Assembly: GCA_015057825.1 (NCBI GenBank)
Contig: SVDN01000004.1
Span: forward strand, 1-64,000
Direction: 5' to 3'
Source: Lachnospiraceae bacterium
GTDB lineage: Bacteria > Bacillota > Clostridia > Lachnospirales > Lachnospiraceae
Length of the DNA: 64,000 nucleotides
Shown here: positions 27,497 to 36,990 of the stretch, one piece after another
How positions within the stretch are numbered: position 1 is the stretch's first letter
Layout: the number at the start of each line of letters is the position of its first letter
Made by a program: the position numbers and the translations under genes
Notes under the pieces: generated by a model
What the model saw: the letters and a program-made list of their open reading frames with translations, nothing else
Databases searched by the model: none
Told to the model about the DNA's origin: nothing

Positions 27497-28162
27497 ATGG
27501 CAAATATAGCAATTGACGGACCTGCGGGTGCGGGAAAAAGCACCATAGCAAAAATGGTAGCCAAAGAGCTTGGCTTTGTTTATGTTGATACCGGAGCGAT
27601 GTACAGAGCAATCGCATTATCTTGTATAAGATCCGGCATTGATGTTAAGGATGAGGAGAACGTGGTTAAAGAGTGTGAAAACGCAAAAGTAACTATTAAA
27701 TACATCAACGGAAGTCAGAAGATTTTTCTTGATGATGAAGATGTAACATCAACCATCAGAAACGAAGAAGTTGGTAATGGTGCATCGGCAGTATCGGTTT
27801 ATGGCAGAGTCAGAAGTCGTCTGGTTAAGATGCAGCAAGAACTTGCGGCAAATACCGATGTGGTAATGGACGGACGCGACATAGGCACTGTGGTTCTTCC
27901 AAATGCCACATTAAAAGTTTTCTTGACGGCAAGCGTTGAAGAACGTGCAAAAAGAAGAGTAAATGAAATGGCGGAAAAAGGCGTAACGGTTGATCTTGAA
28001 CAAACCAAAGCCGAAATAGCAATGCGTGACGAGCGCGACACAACAAGAAAAGAATCACCTCTTAAACAGGCGGATGATGCGATTTTACTTGATTCAACAA
28101 GTATGACAATAGATGAAGTCAAAAACAGCATTATAAATCTTTACAAGAAGGCAATTGCTTGA
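27497..28162 (+). CDS. cmk: Cytidylate kinase
   Basis: 221 residues, full length. It phosphorylates CMP and dCMP with ATP. P-loop IDGPAGAGKSTIAKM at residues 5-19; VYVDTGAMYRAIAL near 29; MDGRDIGTVVLP near 120, which binds the nucleotide. Ribosome site AGAGAGGA. cmk-ispH-rpsA is a common clostridial order, here with cmk and ispH separated by 63 bases holding a hairpin. Confidence 0.96.
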   Translation: MANIAIDGPAGAGKSTIAKMVAKELGFVYVDTGAMYRAIALSCIRSGIDVKDEENVVKECENAKVTIKYINGSQKIFLDDEDVTSTIRNEEVGNGASAVSVYGRVRSRLVKMQQELAANTDVVMDGRDIGTVVLPNATLKVFLTASVEERAKRRVNEMAEKGVTVDLEQTKAEIAMRDERDTTRKESPLKQADDAILLDSTSMTIDEVKNSIINLYKKAIA

Positions 28163-28207
28163 TTTTGAAACTTTTATGGCATACACAGGGATTCAAAATC
28201 TTGTTTT
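28161..28207 (+). terminator. Weak terminator or attenuator between cmk and ispH
   Basis: Arms GATTTTGAA (28161-28169, including part of the cmk stop) and TTCAAAATC (28192-28200) pair over 9 bp with a 22-base loop and are followed by TTGTTTT. AT-rich and with a large loop, so probably partial. Confidence 0.4.
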
Positions 28208-28225
28208 AAGCCAAAAGGAGAAAAA

Positions 28226-29080
28226 ATGAAGACTATTCTTGCAAAAACCGCGGGATTTTGCTTTGGCGTGAAAAGAGCGGTGGACACGGTTTATAACGAA
28301 ATAGCATTAAACGAAAAAAACAAAATATATACCTTCGGACCCATAATTCACAATGACGTGGTTGTGTCGGATTTAAAGGAAAAAGGCGTGGATGTTATCA
28401 ACAATGCGGAGGAGCTGGAAGGCTTAAAGGAAGCGACGGTAATTATCAGATCTCACGGTGTTCCGAAAAAGATATATGAAATAATTCGCAAGAATAATCT
28501 TAAACTTGTTGACGCCACATGCCCTTTTGTTAAAAAGATTCACGAAATAGTCGAAAAGCATAGCAAAGAGGGCTATGAGATTATTATCGTGGGGGATGAA
28601 AAACACCCCGAAGTAATGGGTATAACGGGATGGTCTTGCAAGGCCCCCCTTGTTATAAAAAATGCGTCGGAAGCCGATGCGTTAAAACTTGATAAAAACA
28701 AGAAATATTGTATGGTCTCTCAGACCACATTTAATCACAATAATTTTAAAAATATTGTTGAAATTATTGAGAAAAAAGGTTATGATATACTTGTTTTAAA
28801 CACAATTTGTAATGCTACACATGAGAGGCAGGAAGAAGCGGAACGGATATCTAAAGAAGTCGATGTTATGATAGTCATAGGCAACAAAGATAGTTCAAAT
28901 ACGCGTAAACTGTACGAAATATGCAGTAAAAACTGTAGAGAAACATGCTACATTCAGACAGTTGATGATTTGGATTCGTGTAACTTTAACAACAGCACTT
29001 GCGTAGGTATTACAGCGGGGGCGTCTACCCCAAATAATATTATTGAGGAGGTTCAAAACAATGTCAGAAATGAGTTTTGA
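28226..29080 (+). CDS. ispH: 4-Hydroxy-3-methylbut-2-enyl diphosphate reductase
   Basis: 284 residues. IspH is the last step of the MEP isoprenoid pathway, giving IPP and DMAPP through a [4Fe-4S] cluster. The three cluster cysteines are present: C12 in AGFCFGVKRA, one near 98 in DATCPFVKKIH and one near 194 in NTICNATHERQ. SQTTFN and TAGASTPN also match. Many clostridia fuse IspH to ribosomal protein S1; here the reading frame stops at 29080, and rpsA starts 20 bases earlier in the +1 frame. The presence of ispH indicates use of the MEP pathway. Confidence 0.96.
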   Translation: MKTILAKTAGFCFGVKRAVDTVYNEIALNEKNKIYTFGPIIHNDVVVSDLKEKGVDVINNAEELEGLKEATVIIRSHGVPKKIYEIIRKNNLKLVDATCPFVKKIHEIVEKHSKEGYEIIIVGDEKHPEVMGITGWSCKAPLVIKNASEADALKLDKNKKYCMVSQTTFNHNNFKNIVEIIEKKGYDILVLNTICNATHERQEEAERISKEVDVMIVIGNKDSSNTRKLYEICSKNCRETCYIQTVDDLDSCNFNNSTCVGITAGASTPNNIIEEVQNNVRNEF

Positions 29081-30188
29081 TCAAATGTTAGACGAATATG
29101 ACAAAAAAATACGTACAGGAGATGTTGTTGAGGGCACAGTCATAAGTGTTAAAGAAGACGAAATCGTCTTAAATATCGGATACAAGTCAGACGGTATTAT
29201 CACAAGAAACGAATATACCAACACACCGGGCGCAGACCTTACAACAATGGTTTCCGAAGGCGACACAATGCAGGCGAAAATCTTAAAAGTTAATGACGGT
29301 GAGGGCCAGGTGCTTCTTTCATACAAGAGACTTGCGGCAGAACTTGGAAGCAAGAGACTCGAAGAAGCTTTTGAAAACAAAGAAGTTTTAAAAGCTACCG
29401 TTACTCAGGCACTTCCGGGTGGTTTAAGTGTTGTGGTTGATGAAACAAAAGTTTTCATTCCTGCAAGTCTTGTTTCAGACGTATTTGAGAAAGATCTTTC
29501 AAAATACGAAGGTCAGGAAATCGAATTTGTAATCACAGAATTTAATCCAAGAAAGAGAAGAATCATAGGCGATCGTAAGAGTCTTGTTGTTGCTGAAAAA
29601 GCCGAAAAACAAAAAGAAGCTTTGGAAAGAATCAGCGAAGGCATGACCGTTGAAGGAACAGTTAAGAACATTACTGACTTCGGCGCATTCATCGATCTCG
29701 GCGGAATTGACGGTTTACTTCACATTTCAGAAATGTCATGGGGAAGAATCGAAAATCCTAAAAAAGTATTCAAACCGGGCGATGTTGTAAAAGCGTTCGT
29801 TAAAGAAATAAAAGGAAATAAAGTTGCTTTAAGTCTTAAATTCCCTGAATCAAATCCATGGGTTAATGCAGCATCCAATTACGCTGTGGGAACAGTTGTA
29901 AAAGGTGTTGTTGCAAGAATCACAGACTTTGGTGCTTTTGTAGAACTTGAAGCAGGTGTTGATGCTTTACTTCATGTTTCACAGATTTCAAGAAAACATG
30001 TTGAAAAACCTTCAGATGTACTTAAAATCGGACAGGAAATCGAAGCTAAGGTTGTTGACTTCAACGAAGAAGAAAAGAAAATCAGCTTAAGCATGAAGGT
30101 TTTGGAACCTGTTGATGAAAAGGTTGAAGAAGAAGCTCCTGCAGCAGAAGAAACTGCAGCTGAAGTTACTGAAGAAGCAGCTGAATAA
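29061..30188 (+). CDS. rpsA: 30S ribosomal protein S1 (S1 RNA-binding domain protein)
   Basis: A longer frame begins at 29043, but its first codons are the GAGGAGG ribosome site itself (29045-29051), so the ATG at 29061 is the start, giving 375 residues. Four S1 domains are seen, beginning near residues 17, 100, 188 and 275; the last two have the clearest motif (ITDFGAFIDLGGIDGLLHIS and ITDFGAFVELEAGVDALLH). The tail is Ala/Glu-rich. S1 helps mRNA bind the ribosome. The ribosome site and first seven codons lie inside ispH, so the two are translationally coupled. Confidence 0.93.
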   Translation: MSEMSFDQMLDEYDKKIRTGDVVEGTVISVKEDEIVLNIGYKSDGIITRNEYTNTPGADLTTMVSEGDTMQAKILKVNDGEGQVLLSYKRLAAELGSKRLEEAFENKEVLKATVTQALPGGLSVVVDETKVFIPASLVSDVFEKDLSKYEGQEIEFVITEFNPRKRRIIGDRKSLVVAEKAEKQKEALERISEGMTVEGTVKNITDFGAFIDLGGIDGLLHISEMSWGRIENPKKVFKPGDVVKAFVKEIKGNKVALSLKFPESNPWVNAASNYAVGTVVKGVVARITDFGAFVELEAGVDALLHVSQISRKHVEKPSDVLKIGQEIEAKVVDFNEEEKKISLSMKVLEPVDEKVEEEAPAAEETAAEVTEEAAE

Positions 30189-30242
30189 TATGTATTATAC
30201 GGGGATTAGTAACATATATTTTAAGCTAGGAGGAGATATATA

Positions 30243-31019
30243 ATGGATTGGACGGGGTTTAAGAAAGAGGTATATAAGTTAACAACAATTGATTTGGATG
30301 CTTACAAAGAAAAACAGATGAAAAGAAGAATCGATTCATTGATTGCGAAGCATTCGGTTCCTTCATACGATGAATATGCAAAAAAGCTTTCATCCGACAA
30401 GGATTATTTTGAAGAATTTGTTAACTTCCTCACAATCAATGTTTCCGAGTTTTACAGAAATCCACCTCAGTGGAAGGTTCTTGAGGAGGAAATGTTACCT
30501 GAACTTATGAATAAATTCGGTAACAGACTTAAAATTTGGAGTGCAGCCTGCTCAACAGGTGATGAACCATATACTTTGGTTATGGTTTTGGCGGATCACA
30601 TTCCAATGTCCAACATAAAGATTATAGCAACGGATATTGATAATGTTGTTCTTTCAAAAGCACAGGCAGGCCTTTATAACAAAAAGAGTGTAGCCGGTTT
30701 ACCACAAAAATACATTGATAAGTATTTTACAAAAATCGGTGATAACAGTTATAAAATCAGTGATGAAGTCAAAAAATGCGTTGAATTCAAGAAACATGAT
30801 TTATTGAAAGATCCGTATCCAAAGGATTGTCATATGATTGTTTGCAGAAACGTTTTGATATATTTCACTGATGAATGTAAGAATGATATATTCAAAAAGT
30901 TCAATCAGTCATTGGTTAAAGAAGGCATTCTCTTTGTGGGCAGTACAGAGCAGATGATGCAGTGCAAGACTCTTAACTATGACTCGAAAAGATCATTCTT
31001 CTATCAGAAAATTCAATAA
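30243..31019 (+). CDS. cheR: CheR-type chemoreceptor methyltransferase
   Basis: 258 residues. CheR uses SAM to methylate glutamates on chemoreceptors. The N-terminal helical domain (1-70) carries the KEKQMKRRIDSLI segment, then NFLTINVSEFYRNPPQW, the SAM-binding IWSAACSTGDEPYTLVM near 98-114, and HMIVCRNVLIYF near 198. Ribosome site AGGAGGAG. No other chemotaxis gene is near; it stands between rpsA and rsmD. Orphan cheR genes in housekeeping runs are known in clostridia. A different protein substrate is possible. Confidence 0.9.
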   Translation: MDWTGFKKEVYKLTTIDLDAYKEKQMKRRIDSLIAKHSVPSYDEYAKKLSSDKDYFEEFVNFLTINVSEFYRNPPQWKVLEEEMLPELMNKFGNRLKIWSAACSTGDEPYTLVMVLADHIPMSNIKIIATDIDNVVLSKAQAGLYNKKSVAGLPQKYIDKYFTKIGDNSYKISDEVKKCVEFKKHDLLKDPYPKDCHMIVCRNVLIYFTDECKNDIFKKFNQSLVKEGILFVGSTEQMMQCKTLNYDSKRSFFYQKIQ

Positions 31020-31034
31020 TTGGTTGAGATTTAA

Positions 31035-31580
31035 ATGCGTGTAATTGCGGGAAAAGCAAGACGAATTAATTTAATAACGGCTAAAGGACTCGATACGAGG
31101 CCTACAACAGACAGAATCAAAGAAACATTGTTTAATATGATAAATCCGATTATTATAGATGCGATGTTTCTTGATTTATACAGCGGAAGTGGTGCAATTG
31201 CCATAGAAGCATTGAGCAGAGGGGCAAAACACGCAACACTGGTCGAAAATGCCGTTGAAGCCATAAAATGTATTAAAAGCAATTTAAAGGCCACTAAGCT
31301 TGAAGATGAGGCGGAGTTGGTTACAAAATCCTTACCTCATGCATTGGATTCTTTAACGGCTTGCTATGATATTGTTTTTATGGATCCTCCTTACAAGCTT
31401 GAAAGCGAAAATGATATTTTGGCAAAGCTTAAAGATAACAAACTCGTAAATGAAGAATCTCTGATAATTATTGAGGCTGATTTGAATCGAGATTTTGAAT
31501 TCGTTGAAAAACTCGGATATCAAATAACAAAGGAGAAAAAGTATAAGACAAACAAACACGTTTTTCTTAGACTTGCTTAA
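31035..31580 (+). CDS. rsmD: 16S rRNA (guanine(966)-N2)-methyltransferase RsmD
   Basis: 181 residues. RsmD methylates G966 of 16S rRNA on the assembled small subunit. [13 protein letters not shown] and [15 protein letters not shown] are the N-terminal family blocks; [19 protein letters not shown] binds SAM; FMDPPY (D117-Y120) is the N-methyltransferase catalytic motif. It precedes coaD by 4 bases, a pair conserved across Firmicutes. Confidence 0.95.
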   Translation: MRVIAGKARRINLITAKGLDTRPTTDRIKETLFNMINPIIIDAMFLDLYSGSGAIAIEALSRGAKHATLVENAVEAIKCIKSNLKATKLEDEAELVTKSLPHALDSLTACYDIVFMDPPYKLESENDILAKLKDNKLVNEESLIIIEADLNRDFEFVEKLGYQITKEKKYKTNKHVFLRLA

Positions 31581-31584
31581 AAAA

Positions 31585-32073
31585 ATGAGTAAAGCGGTAT
31601 ATCCCGGAACATTTGATCCGGTAACTTTTGGTCACGTTGATATTATTGAGCGTGCTTCAAAGATGTTTGATCATCTGGTCGTAGGGGTACTCGAAAATAA
31701 ATCAAAGAATCATCTTCTTTCACCGGAAGAAAGAGCCGATTTGATAAGAAAAGTCACGGAGCATCTTGATAATGTCTCGGTTGAGATTTTTGATGGATTA
31801 TCTGTGGATTTTGCAAAGAAAAACAATGCAGCCGTAATGGTCAGAGGACTCAGAGCCGTTACCGACTTCGAATACGAGCTTTCAATGTCGCAAACCAACA
31901 GAGTTCTCAATTGTGATGTGGATACAGTATTTTTGACAACCAATCTGGATTATGCTTATTTAAGTTCCAGTACTGTCAGAGAAGTTGCAGCATTTAACGG
32001 TGATATATCCAAATTTGTTCCTAGAGTCGTTCAGGACAAAGTTTTGGACAAGATTAAAGAGCGCAGCAACTAA
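31585..32073 (+). CDS. coaD: Phosphopantetheine adenylyltransferase
   Basis: 162 residues from ATG 31585; the upstream TTG at 31573 lies inside rsmD and would give a nonstandard extension. CoaD adenylates 4'-phosphopantetheine in CoA synthesis. The nucleotidyltransferase motif [16 protein letters not shown] is at residues 6-21 (TFGH in place of TNGH), and [11 protein letters not shown] near 125 is the second conserved site. It has no good ribosome site and probably relies on coupling to rsmD. Confidence 0.96.
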   Translation: MSKAVYPGTFDPVTFGHVDIIERASKMFDHLVVGVLENKSKNHLLSPEERADLIRKVTEHLDNVSVEIFDGLSVDFAKKNNAAVMVRGLRAVTDFEYELSMSQTNRVLNCDVDTVFLTTNLDYAYLSSSTVREVAAFNGDISKFVPRVVQDKVLDKIKERSN

Positions 32074-32094
32074 AATAAATAATGGAGAAATGGT

Positions 32095-32781
32095 ATGAGC
32101 AAGATTGAACAAATTATTTCTGAAATCGAGGAGTATATTGATAATTGCAAGTTTCAGCCTTTATCAAGCACAAAGATAATTGTCAATAAAGATGAAATGG
32201 ATGAGCTTCTCAGTGAATTGAAGCTTAAGACTCCGGATGAAATAAAAAAATACCAAAAAATTATTGAAAATAAAGACGCTATTTTAAAAGATGCAAAGCT
32301 TAAAGCGGAAGCAATGATAGCGGAAGCAAATAAAAAAACAACTACGCTTGTAAGCGAACATGAAATAATGCAGCAGGCTTATGTTCAGGCAAATGAGGTA
32401 ATTAAAAATGCCAATGATAAGGCAGAAGAAATTATCAACAATGCCGTAGCCGAAGCCAATGCATACAAAGAAGCCGCAAGCGAATATCTTGATAGCATGC
32501 TTGCAAGTATTCAGTCTCTTCTTACACAGACAATACAGGATACAAATGCAAGAAGCGTAGCTTTGATTGAAGCTTCAAACGCATATCATCAAGAATATAT
32601 CAAAACCACAAAGAATGGTCATGACAGTGTTGTTGAAGGTCTCGAAAAAACATTGGAAACAGTTATATTAAACAGAGAGCAACTTATCGGACCTCAAGAA
32701 ACACAGGAGAGCGCGGAAGTAGGTGCCGAAGCCATTGCTGATGAGTTGGAAGACTACACTGTAAATCTTGACGAAGAATAA
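32095..32781 (+). CDS. Coiled-coil protein of unknown function (downstream of coaD)
   Basis: 228 residues, soluble and charged. About residues 60-150 form a long Ala/Glu/Lys-rich helix (repeated AEAMIAEANKK and ANDKAEEIINNAVAEANAY segments) typical of a coiled coil and superficially like ATP synthase b/E subunits; such proteins are sometimes labelled ATPase without a nucleotide site. No P-loop is present. The C-terminus is acidic. Genes of this kind often follow rsmD-coaD in Lachnospiraceae, which is my recollection rather than something checked. Ribosome site GGAGAAATGG. A strong terminator follows. Confidence 0.75.
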   Translation: MSKIEQIISEIEEYIDNCKFQPLSSTKIIVNKDEMDELLSELKLKTPDEIKKYQKIIENKDAILKDAKLKAEAMIAEANKKTTTLVSEHEIMQQAYVQANEVIKNANDKAEEIINNAVAEANAYKEAASEYLDSMLASIQSLLTQTIQDTNARSVALIEASNAYHQEYIKTTKNGHDSVVEGLEKTLETVILNREQLIGPQETQESAEVGAEAIADELEDYTVNLDEE

Positions 32782-32786
32782 TTACT

Positions 32787-32811
32787 AAGGGATGTTTAAC
32801 ATCCCTTTTTA
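32787..32811 (+). terminator. Terminator after the coiled-coil gene
   Basis: AAGGGATGT and ACATCCCTT pair around TTA, followed by TTT. It ends the rsmD-coaD unit. Confidence 0.88.
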
Positions 32812-32866
32812 ATATTGCCGGCTATTTGGCAAACAAAGAATAATACAGCCCGAAAAGGTGATTTAA

Positions 32867-34363
32867 ATGGAAAGAGTATTAAAGAATTTAAAACCTGAAA
32901 ACGTATTTAGAATATTTGAAGATATCTGCAACATTCCCCATCCATCGGGACATACAAAGGCAATCAGCGATTACTGCGTAAATTTTGCAAAAAATCTCGG
33001 CCTTAAATACATTCAAGATGAATACGGAAATGTTATTATTTTTAAGGACGCCACGGCCGGGTATGAAAATGCGAAAACGGTCATTGTTCAAGGTCATATA
33101 GATATGGTTCCTGATAAGATTTCTTCAAGCAATCATGTATTTGAGACCGATCCTTTGGAACTTAGAATCGAAGGGAATTATATAAAGGCCAACGGAACAA
33201 CCCTTGGAGGAGATGACGGAAGCGGTGCGGTTTATGCACTTGCGCTTTTGGAAGAAGACATTCCTCATCCGGCTCTTGAAATACTTCTTACGGTAGATGA
33301 AGAGATAGGAATGATCGGTGCCACAAAAGCCGATTTATCAATTCTTAAAGGTGAGATATTAATCAATATAGATTCCGAAATCGAAGGAGAGTTTACTCTT
33401 GGCTGCGCGGGTGGCGTGAAAGCCGATTTAAGCCTTCCCGTAGAACATGATGAAGAATTTGCGGGAGATGATTACAGTCTTGTGATTTCGGGTCTTAAAG
33501 GCGGTCATTCCGGAATTGAGATTGATAAGCAAAGAGCCAATGCCAATAACTTGTTGGCTATAGTTTTGGATGAATTATCTTATGATTCTGATATCAGATT
33601 AAAATACATATACGGCGGCAAAATGGATAATGCCATTTGCGCTAAATGCGAAAGCATAGTAAGTATTAAGCCTTCGGATGAAAATAAAATTAAAAATAAA
33701 ATATCCGAAATGGAAAAGGAATTAAAGCTGGAATACAATAAAAGCGATTCCGGGCTTTACATAAGCTTTAATAAACTATCCGAAGATACGGTTGCAAGTT
33801 TTGATGGTATTTCTTCATCGGATGATGTTAAAAAGTTTAAAACAACATCAAAAGAGACAAACGAAAAGTTTATAAAATTCTTAAAACTTGCGCCTTGGGG
33901 AGTTCAAGCTTTTGAGCAGGCGGATAAAGAAAAAGTTGAAACTTCCCTTAACCTGGGAATGCTTAGAATGAATGAATCCGATATACGTTTTTGTTACTTG
34001 GTAAGAAGTTCCAATGGTGAAAAAAAGAAAAGACTTGCACATGTTTTGGAGATTCTTATAAAAGATTTGGGCGGAAGCATTTCTTATTCCGGAGATTATC
34101 CGGCTTGGACATACAATCCGGAAAACGAAATTGCACCGATTATGACAAAAGTTTACAAAGAACTTACGGGAAAAGAGCCTGTTGTAAATATTGTTCATGC
34201 GGGTCTTGAGTGCGGAATCATTCTTTCCAAGACAAAGGTTAAGTCGGCTGTGTCCTACGGACCGAATATACCGGATATTCATACACCGAATGAAAGACTG
34301 GATATTGAGTCAACCGCAAGAATGTATGAATTGCTGAAGAAAACCATTTCTTTGATAAAATAA
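32867..34363 (+). CDS. pepD: Aminoacyl-histidine dipeptidase (peptidase family M20C)
   Basis: 498 residues, normal for PepD. It hydrolyses dipeptides such as Xaa-His in the cytoplasm. Zinc ligands are visible in VQGHIDMVPD near 79-88, LGGDDGSGAVYALALLE near 116 and LLTVDEEIGMIGA near 142, with HAGLECGII near 444. Ribosome site AAAAGGTG. It lies after a terminator and before the WalJ-like gene (27-base gap). Confidence 0.93.
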   Translation: MERVLKNLKPENVFRIFEDICNIPHPSGHTKAISDYCVNFAKNLGLKYIQDEYGNVIIFKDATAGYENAKTVIVQGHIDMVPDKISSSNHVFETDPLELRIEGNYIKANGTTLGGDDGSGAVYALALLEEDIPHPALEILLTVDEEIGMIGATKADLSILKGEILINIDSEIEGEFTLGCAGGVKADLSLPVEHDEEFAGDDYSLVISGLKGGHSGIEIDKQRANANNLLAIVLDELSYDSDIRLKYIYGGKMDNAICAKCESIVSIKPSDENKIKNKISEMEKELKLEYNKSDSGLYISFNKLSEDTVASFDGISSSDDVKKFKTTSKETNEKFIKFLKLAPWGVQAFEQADKEKVETSLNLGMLRMNESDIRFCYLVRSSNGEKKKRLAHVLEILIKDLGGSISYSGDYPAWTYNPENEIAPIMTKVYKELTGKEPVVNIVHAGLECGIILSKTKVKSAVSYGPNIPDIHTPNERLDIESTARMYELLKKTISLIK

Positions 34364-34390
34364 AAATAATGATACAGAAAGTCGTAACAT

Positions 34391-35182
34391 ATGATTTTTT
34401 CAAATATTGCAAGCGGTAGCGATGGTAACTGTTCTTATTTTTCAAGCGGAAAAGCCAACATCCTTATAGATGCGGGAATCAGCAAAAAGAGGATAAATGA
34501 AGGTTTGAGAGCTTACGACACGGATGTTTCGAAAATGGATGCAATTTTGATTTCCCATGAGCATTCAGACCATATCTGCGCCCTCCGAGTTATTGAAAAT
34601 AAGGACAGTATTCCGATTTATGCAACAAAAGAAACAATAAAAGAAATAAAAAGAAAAAATGAGTTTAAGAACGAGCCGGTATTTGTTGAAATAGAGCCGG
34701 ACAAGGCATTTAAAATCGCTGATATAAGGATAAATCCTTTTTCCGTATCTCATGATGCAGCAAACCCTGTTGCTTACAGATTGGAATGCGCGGGACATGC
34801 TTTTGGCATCTGCACGGACCTGGGATATTTCGACGATTATGTGGTAAAGAACCTTAAAGGCTTGGATTCTCTTTTGGTTGAATCAAACCATGATGTGAGA
34901 ATGTTGGAAACCGGCCCTTATCCGTATTATTTAAAACAGCGAATCCTTAGTGCCAGAGGCCATTTATCCAATGAATCCTCGGGCAAGCTTATTTCAAAAA
35001 TTATGCATGATGATTTGGAAAAAGTAGTAATAGGTCATTTAAGCAAGCAAAACAACTATGTGGACCTTGCTCTTGAGGCGGTAAAATGCGAAATTGATTT
35101 TGCGGACAATAAATACAAAGGCGATGATTTCCCTATCATAGCGGCAAGTCACGAGAAATCAACGGAAATATACATTGACTGA
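34391..35182 (+). CDS. MBL-fold metallohydrolase, WalJ/YycJ-like
   Basis: 263 residues. The N-terminus FSNIASGSDGNCSYF is characteristic of the YycJ/WalJ subgroup, and ISHEHSDHI (H56, H58, D60, H61) is the metal-binding HxHxDH motif. VESNHDVRMLETGPYP and VIGHLSKQNN supply further ligands. The family is thought to act on nucleic acid, with 5'-exonuclease activity reported for some members. The walRK two-component genes usually next to it are absent. Only a weak ribosome site (AGAAAG) is seen. Confidence 0.88.
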   Translation: MIFSNIASGSDGNCSYFSSGKANILIDAGISKKRINEGLRAYDTDVSKMDAILISHEHSDHICALRVIENKDSIPIYATKETIKEIKRKNEFKNEPVFVEIEPDKAFKIADIRINPFSVSHDAANPVAYRLECAGHAFGICTDLGYFDDYVVKNLKGLDSLLVESNHDVRMLETGPYPYYLKQRILSARGHLSNESSGKLISKIMHDDLEKVVIGHLSKQNNYVDLALEAVKCEIDFADNKYKGDDFPIIAASHEKSTEIYID

Positions 35183-35196
35183 GTGAAATAAGTTTG

Positions 35197-35225
35197 TTGA
35201 CATTTTGTATACATTCCATTAATAT
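35197..35225 (+). promoter_or_regulatory. Promoter of the ACT-DUF711 pair
   Basis: Perfect TTGACA (35197-35202), 17 bases, TAATAT (35220-35225). Confidence 0.6.
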
Positions 35226-35284
35226 TAACTCTAATCATTCGTTTATTATTAAAAAAGGAGATAGGCTTTACAGCCGAAGAGAAA

Positions 35285-35557
35285 ATGAGAAAAACAATCA
35301 TAACAGTTATCGGAAAAGACACAGTCGGAATTATTGCAAAGGTTTGTACATACCTTGCGGAAAACAACGTTAATATCCTTGATATTTCACAGACGATCGT
35401 TCAGGGCTTCTTTAACATGATGATGATTACAGATACAACAAATGTTTCAAAATCTGTTGGAGATATAGCAGACGAGCTTGCAAAACTCGGCGAAGAAATC
35501 GGTGTTCAGATTAAAGTTCAGAACGAAGAGATTTTTGATGCAATGCATCGTATTTAA
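35285..35557 (+). CDS. ACT-domain protein (UPF0237)
   Basis: 90 residues forming a single ACT domain: MRKTIITVIGKDTVGIIAKV at the start, then NVNILDISQTIVQGFFNMMM. ACT domains bind small ligands, often amino acids, and regulate partners. It is always likely to work with the next gene, 49 bases downstream, because the ACT-DUF711 pair is widely conserved. Oddly, the strong AAGGAG (35255-35260) is 24 bases from the ATG with a small hairpin (GGCT...AGCC) in between; GAAGAG nearer the ATG may serve instead. Confidence 0.92.
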   Translation: MRKTIITVIGKDTVGIIAKVCTYLAENNVNILDISQTIVQGFFNMMMITDTTNVSKSVGDIADELAKLGEEIGVQIKVQNEEIFDAMHRI

Positions 35558-35606
35558 TGCCAAAAAGTCCAAACAAAAGACAGAGTAAAAAAGAGGATTT
35601 TATAAA

Positions 35607-36971
35607 ATGATAAACTACTTTGAAGTAAACGAAACCAATGAAATGGTTGAACATGACAACCTGGATGTGCGTACCATCACTATGGGTATTTCACTTCTTG
35701 ATTGCGTAACTGATAATCTTGAGACTTTAAAAACAAATATATATAACAAAATCACAAGACTTGCCAAAAACTTGGTGGAAACCGGTGAAAATATAGAAAA
35801 AAAATACGGTGTACCAATCGTTAACAAACGTATTTCAATCACGCCTATTTCGCTTGTTTGCGGCAATGCCTGCAAAACTATAGATGATTATGTAGAAGTT
35901 GCAAAAACGCTTGATAAAGCAGCAAAAGAATGCAGAGTTAACTTCCTTGGCGGTTATTCCGCAGTTGTTTCAAAAGGTATGACACCTGCTGAAGAACTTA
36001 TGATTCGTTCAATTCCAAAGGCTCTTGCAAGCACTGACTTTATCTGCTCAAGTGTAAATATCGGTTCTACAAAGACAGGTATCGATATGGATGCTGTTCG
36101 CCTTATGGGTGATATCATTAAAGAGACAGCTGAACTTACAAAAGAAAACGACTCCATCGGTTGCGCAAAACTTGTTGTGCTTTGCAATGCACCGGATGAT
36201 AACCCTTTTATGGCAGGCGCATTCCACGGCGTAACAGAAGCAGATTGCATTATAAATGTCGGTGTCAGCGGACCGGGTGTTGTTAACAGTGCTCTTAAAA
36301 AGGTTCGTGGCAAAAGCTTCGAAGTTCTTTGCGAAACAATTAAAAAGACTGCATTTAAGATTACGCGTGTCGGTCAGCTTGTTGCAAAAGAAGCATCGGA
36401 AAAATTGGGTGTTCCTTTCGGAATCATCGATTTGTCTCTTGCTCCTACACCTGCTGTAGGTGATTCCATAGCCGAAATCCTTGAAGAAATCGGTGTTGAA
36501 TATGTAGGAGCTCCGGGAACAACCGCAGCACTTGCTCTTTTAAACGATCAGGTTAAAAAAGGTGGCGTTATGGCATCTTCTTATGTAGGTGGTTTGAGCG
36601 GTGCATTTATTCCGGTCAGTGAGGATCAGGGCATGATAGATTCCGTTGAAGCGGGAGCCCTTTCAATAGAAAAACTCGAGGCTATGACATGCGTATGTTC
36701 TGTAGGTCTTGATATGATAGCCATTCCGGGAGATACAAAGGCCACAACAATCGCAGGTATTATTGCGGATGAGTCTGCAATCGGTATGATCAACCAGAAA
36801 ACAACAGCTGTCCGTATTATTCCTGTTATCGGTAAGGGAGTGGGCGATACCGTGGAATTTGGTGGTCTTCTTGGTTACGCGCCAATTATGCCGGTTAGCA
36901 AGTTCGATTGTTCGGCATTTGTCGATCGTGGCGGCAGAATCCCTGCACCTATACATAGTTTTAAAAACTAA
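35607..36971 (+). CDS. DUF711 / UPF0210 protein (PFL-like fold)
   Basis: 454 residues, full length for the UPF0210 family, which resembles pyruvate formate-lyase structurally but has no established activity. Typical stretches are [13 protein letters not shown] near 21, [13 protein letters not shown] near 115 and [20 protein letters not shown] near 275. It is paired with the ACT protein upstream, probably as a ligand-sensing complex. A strong bidirectional terminator follows. Confidence 0.92.
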   Translation: MINYFEVNETNEMVEHDNLDVRTITMGISLLDCVTDNLETLKTNIYNKITRLAKNLVETGENIEKKYGVPIVNKRISITPISLVCGNACKTIDDYVEVAKTLDKAAKECRVNFLGGYSAVVSKGMTPAEELMIRSIPKALASTDFICSSVNIGSTKTGIDMDAVRLMGDIIKETAELTKENDSIGCAKLVVLCNAPDDNPFMAGAFHGVTEADCIINVGVSGPGVVNSALKKVRGKSFEVLCETIKKTAFKITRVGQLVAKEASEKLGVPFGIIDLSLAPTPAVGDSIAEILEEIGVEYVGAPGTTAALALLNDQVKKGGVMASSYVGGLSGAFIPVSEDQGMIDSVEAGALSIEKLEAMTCVCSVGLDMIAIPGDTKATTIAGIIADESAIGMINQKTTAVRIIPVIGKGVGDTVEFGGLLGYAPIMPVSKFDCSAFVDRGGRIPAPIHSFKN

Positions 36972-36990
36972 TAATCAGTATATTAAAGAA

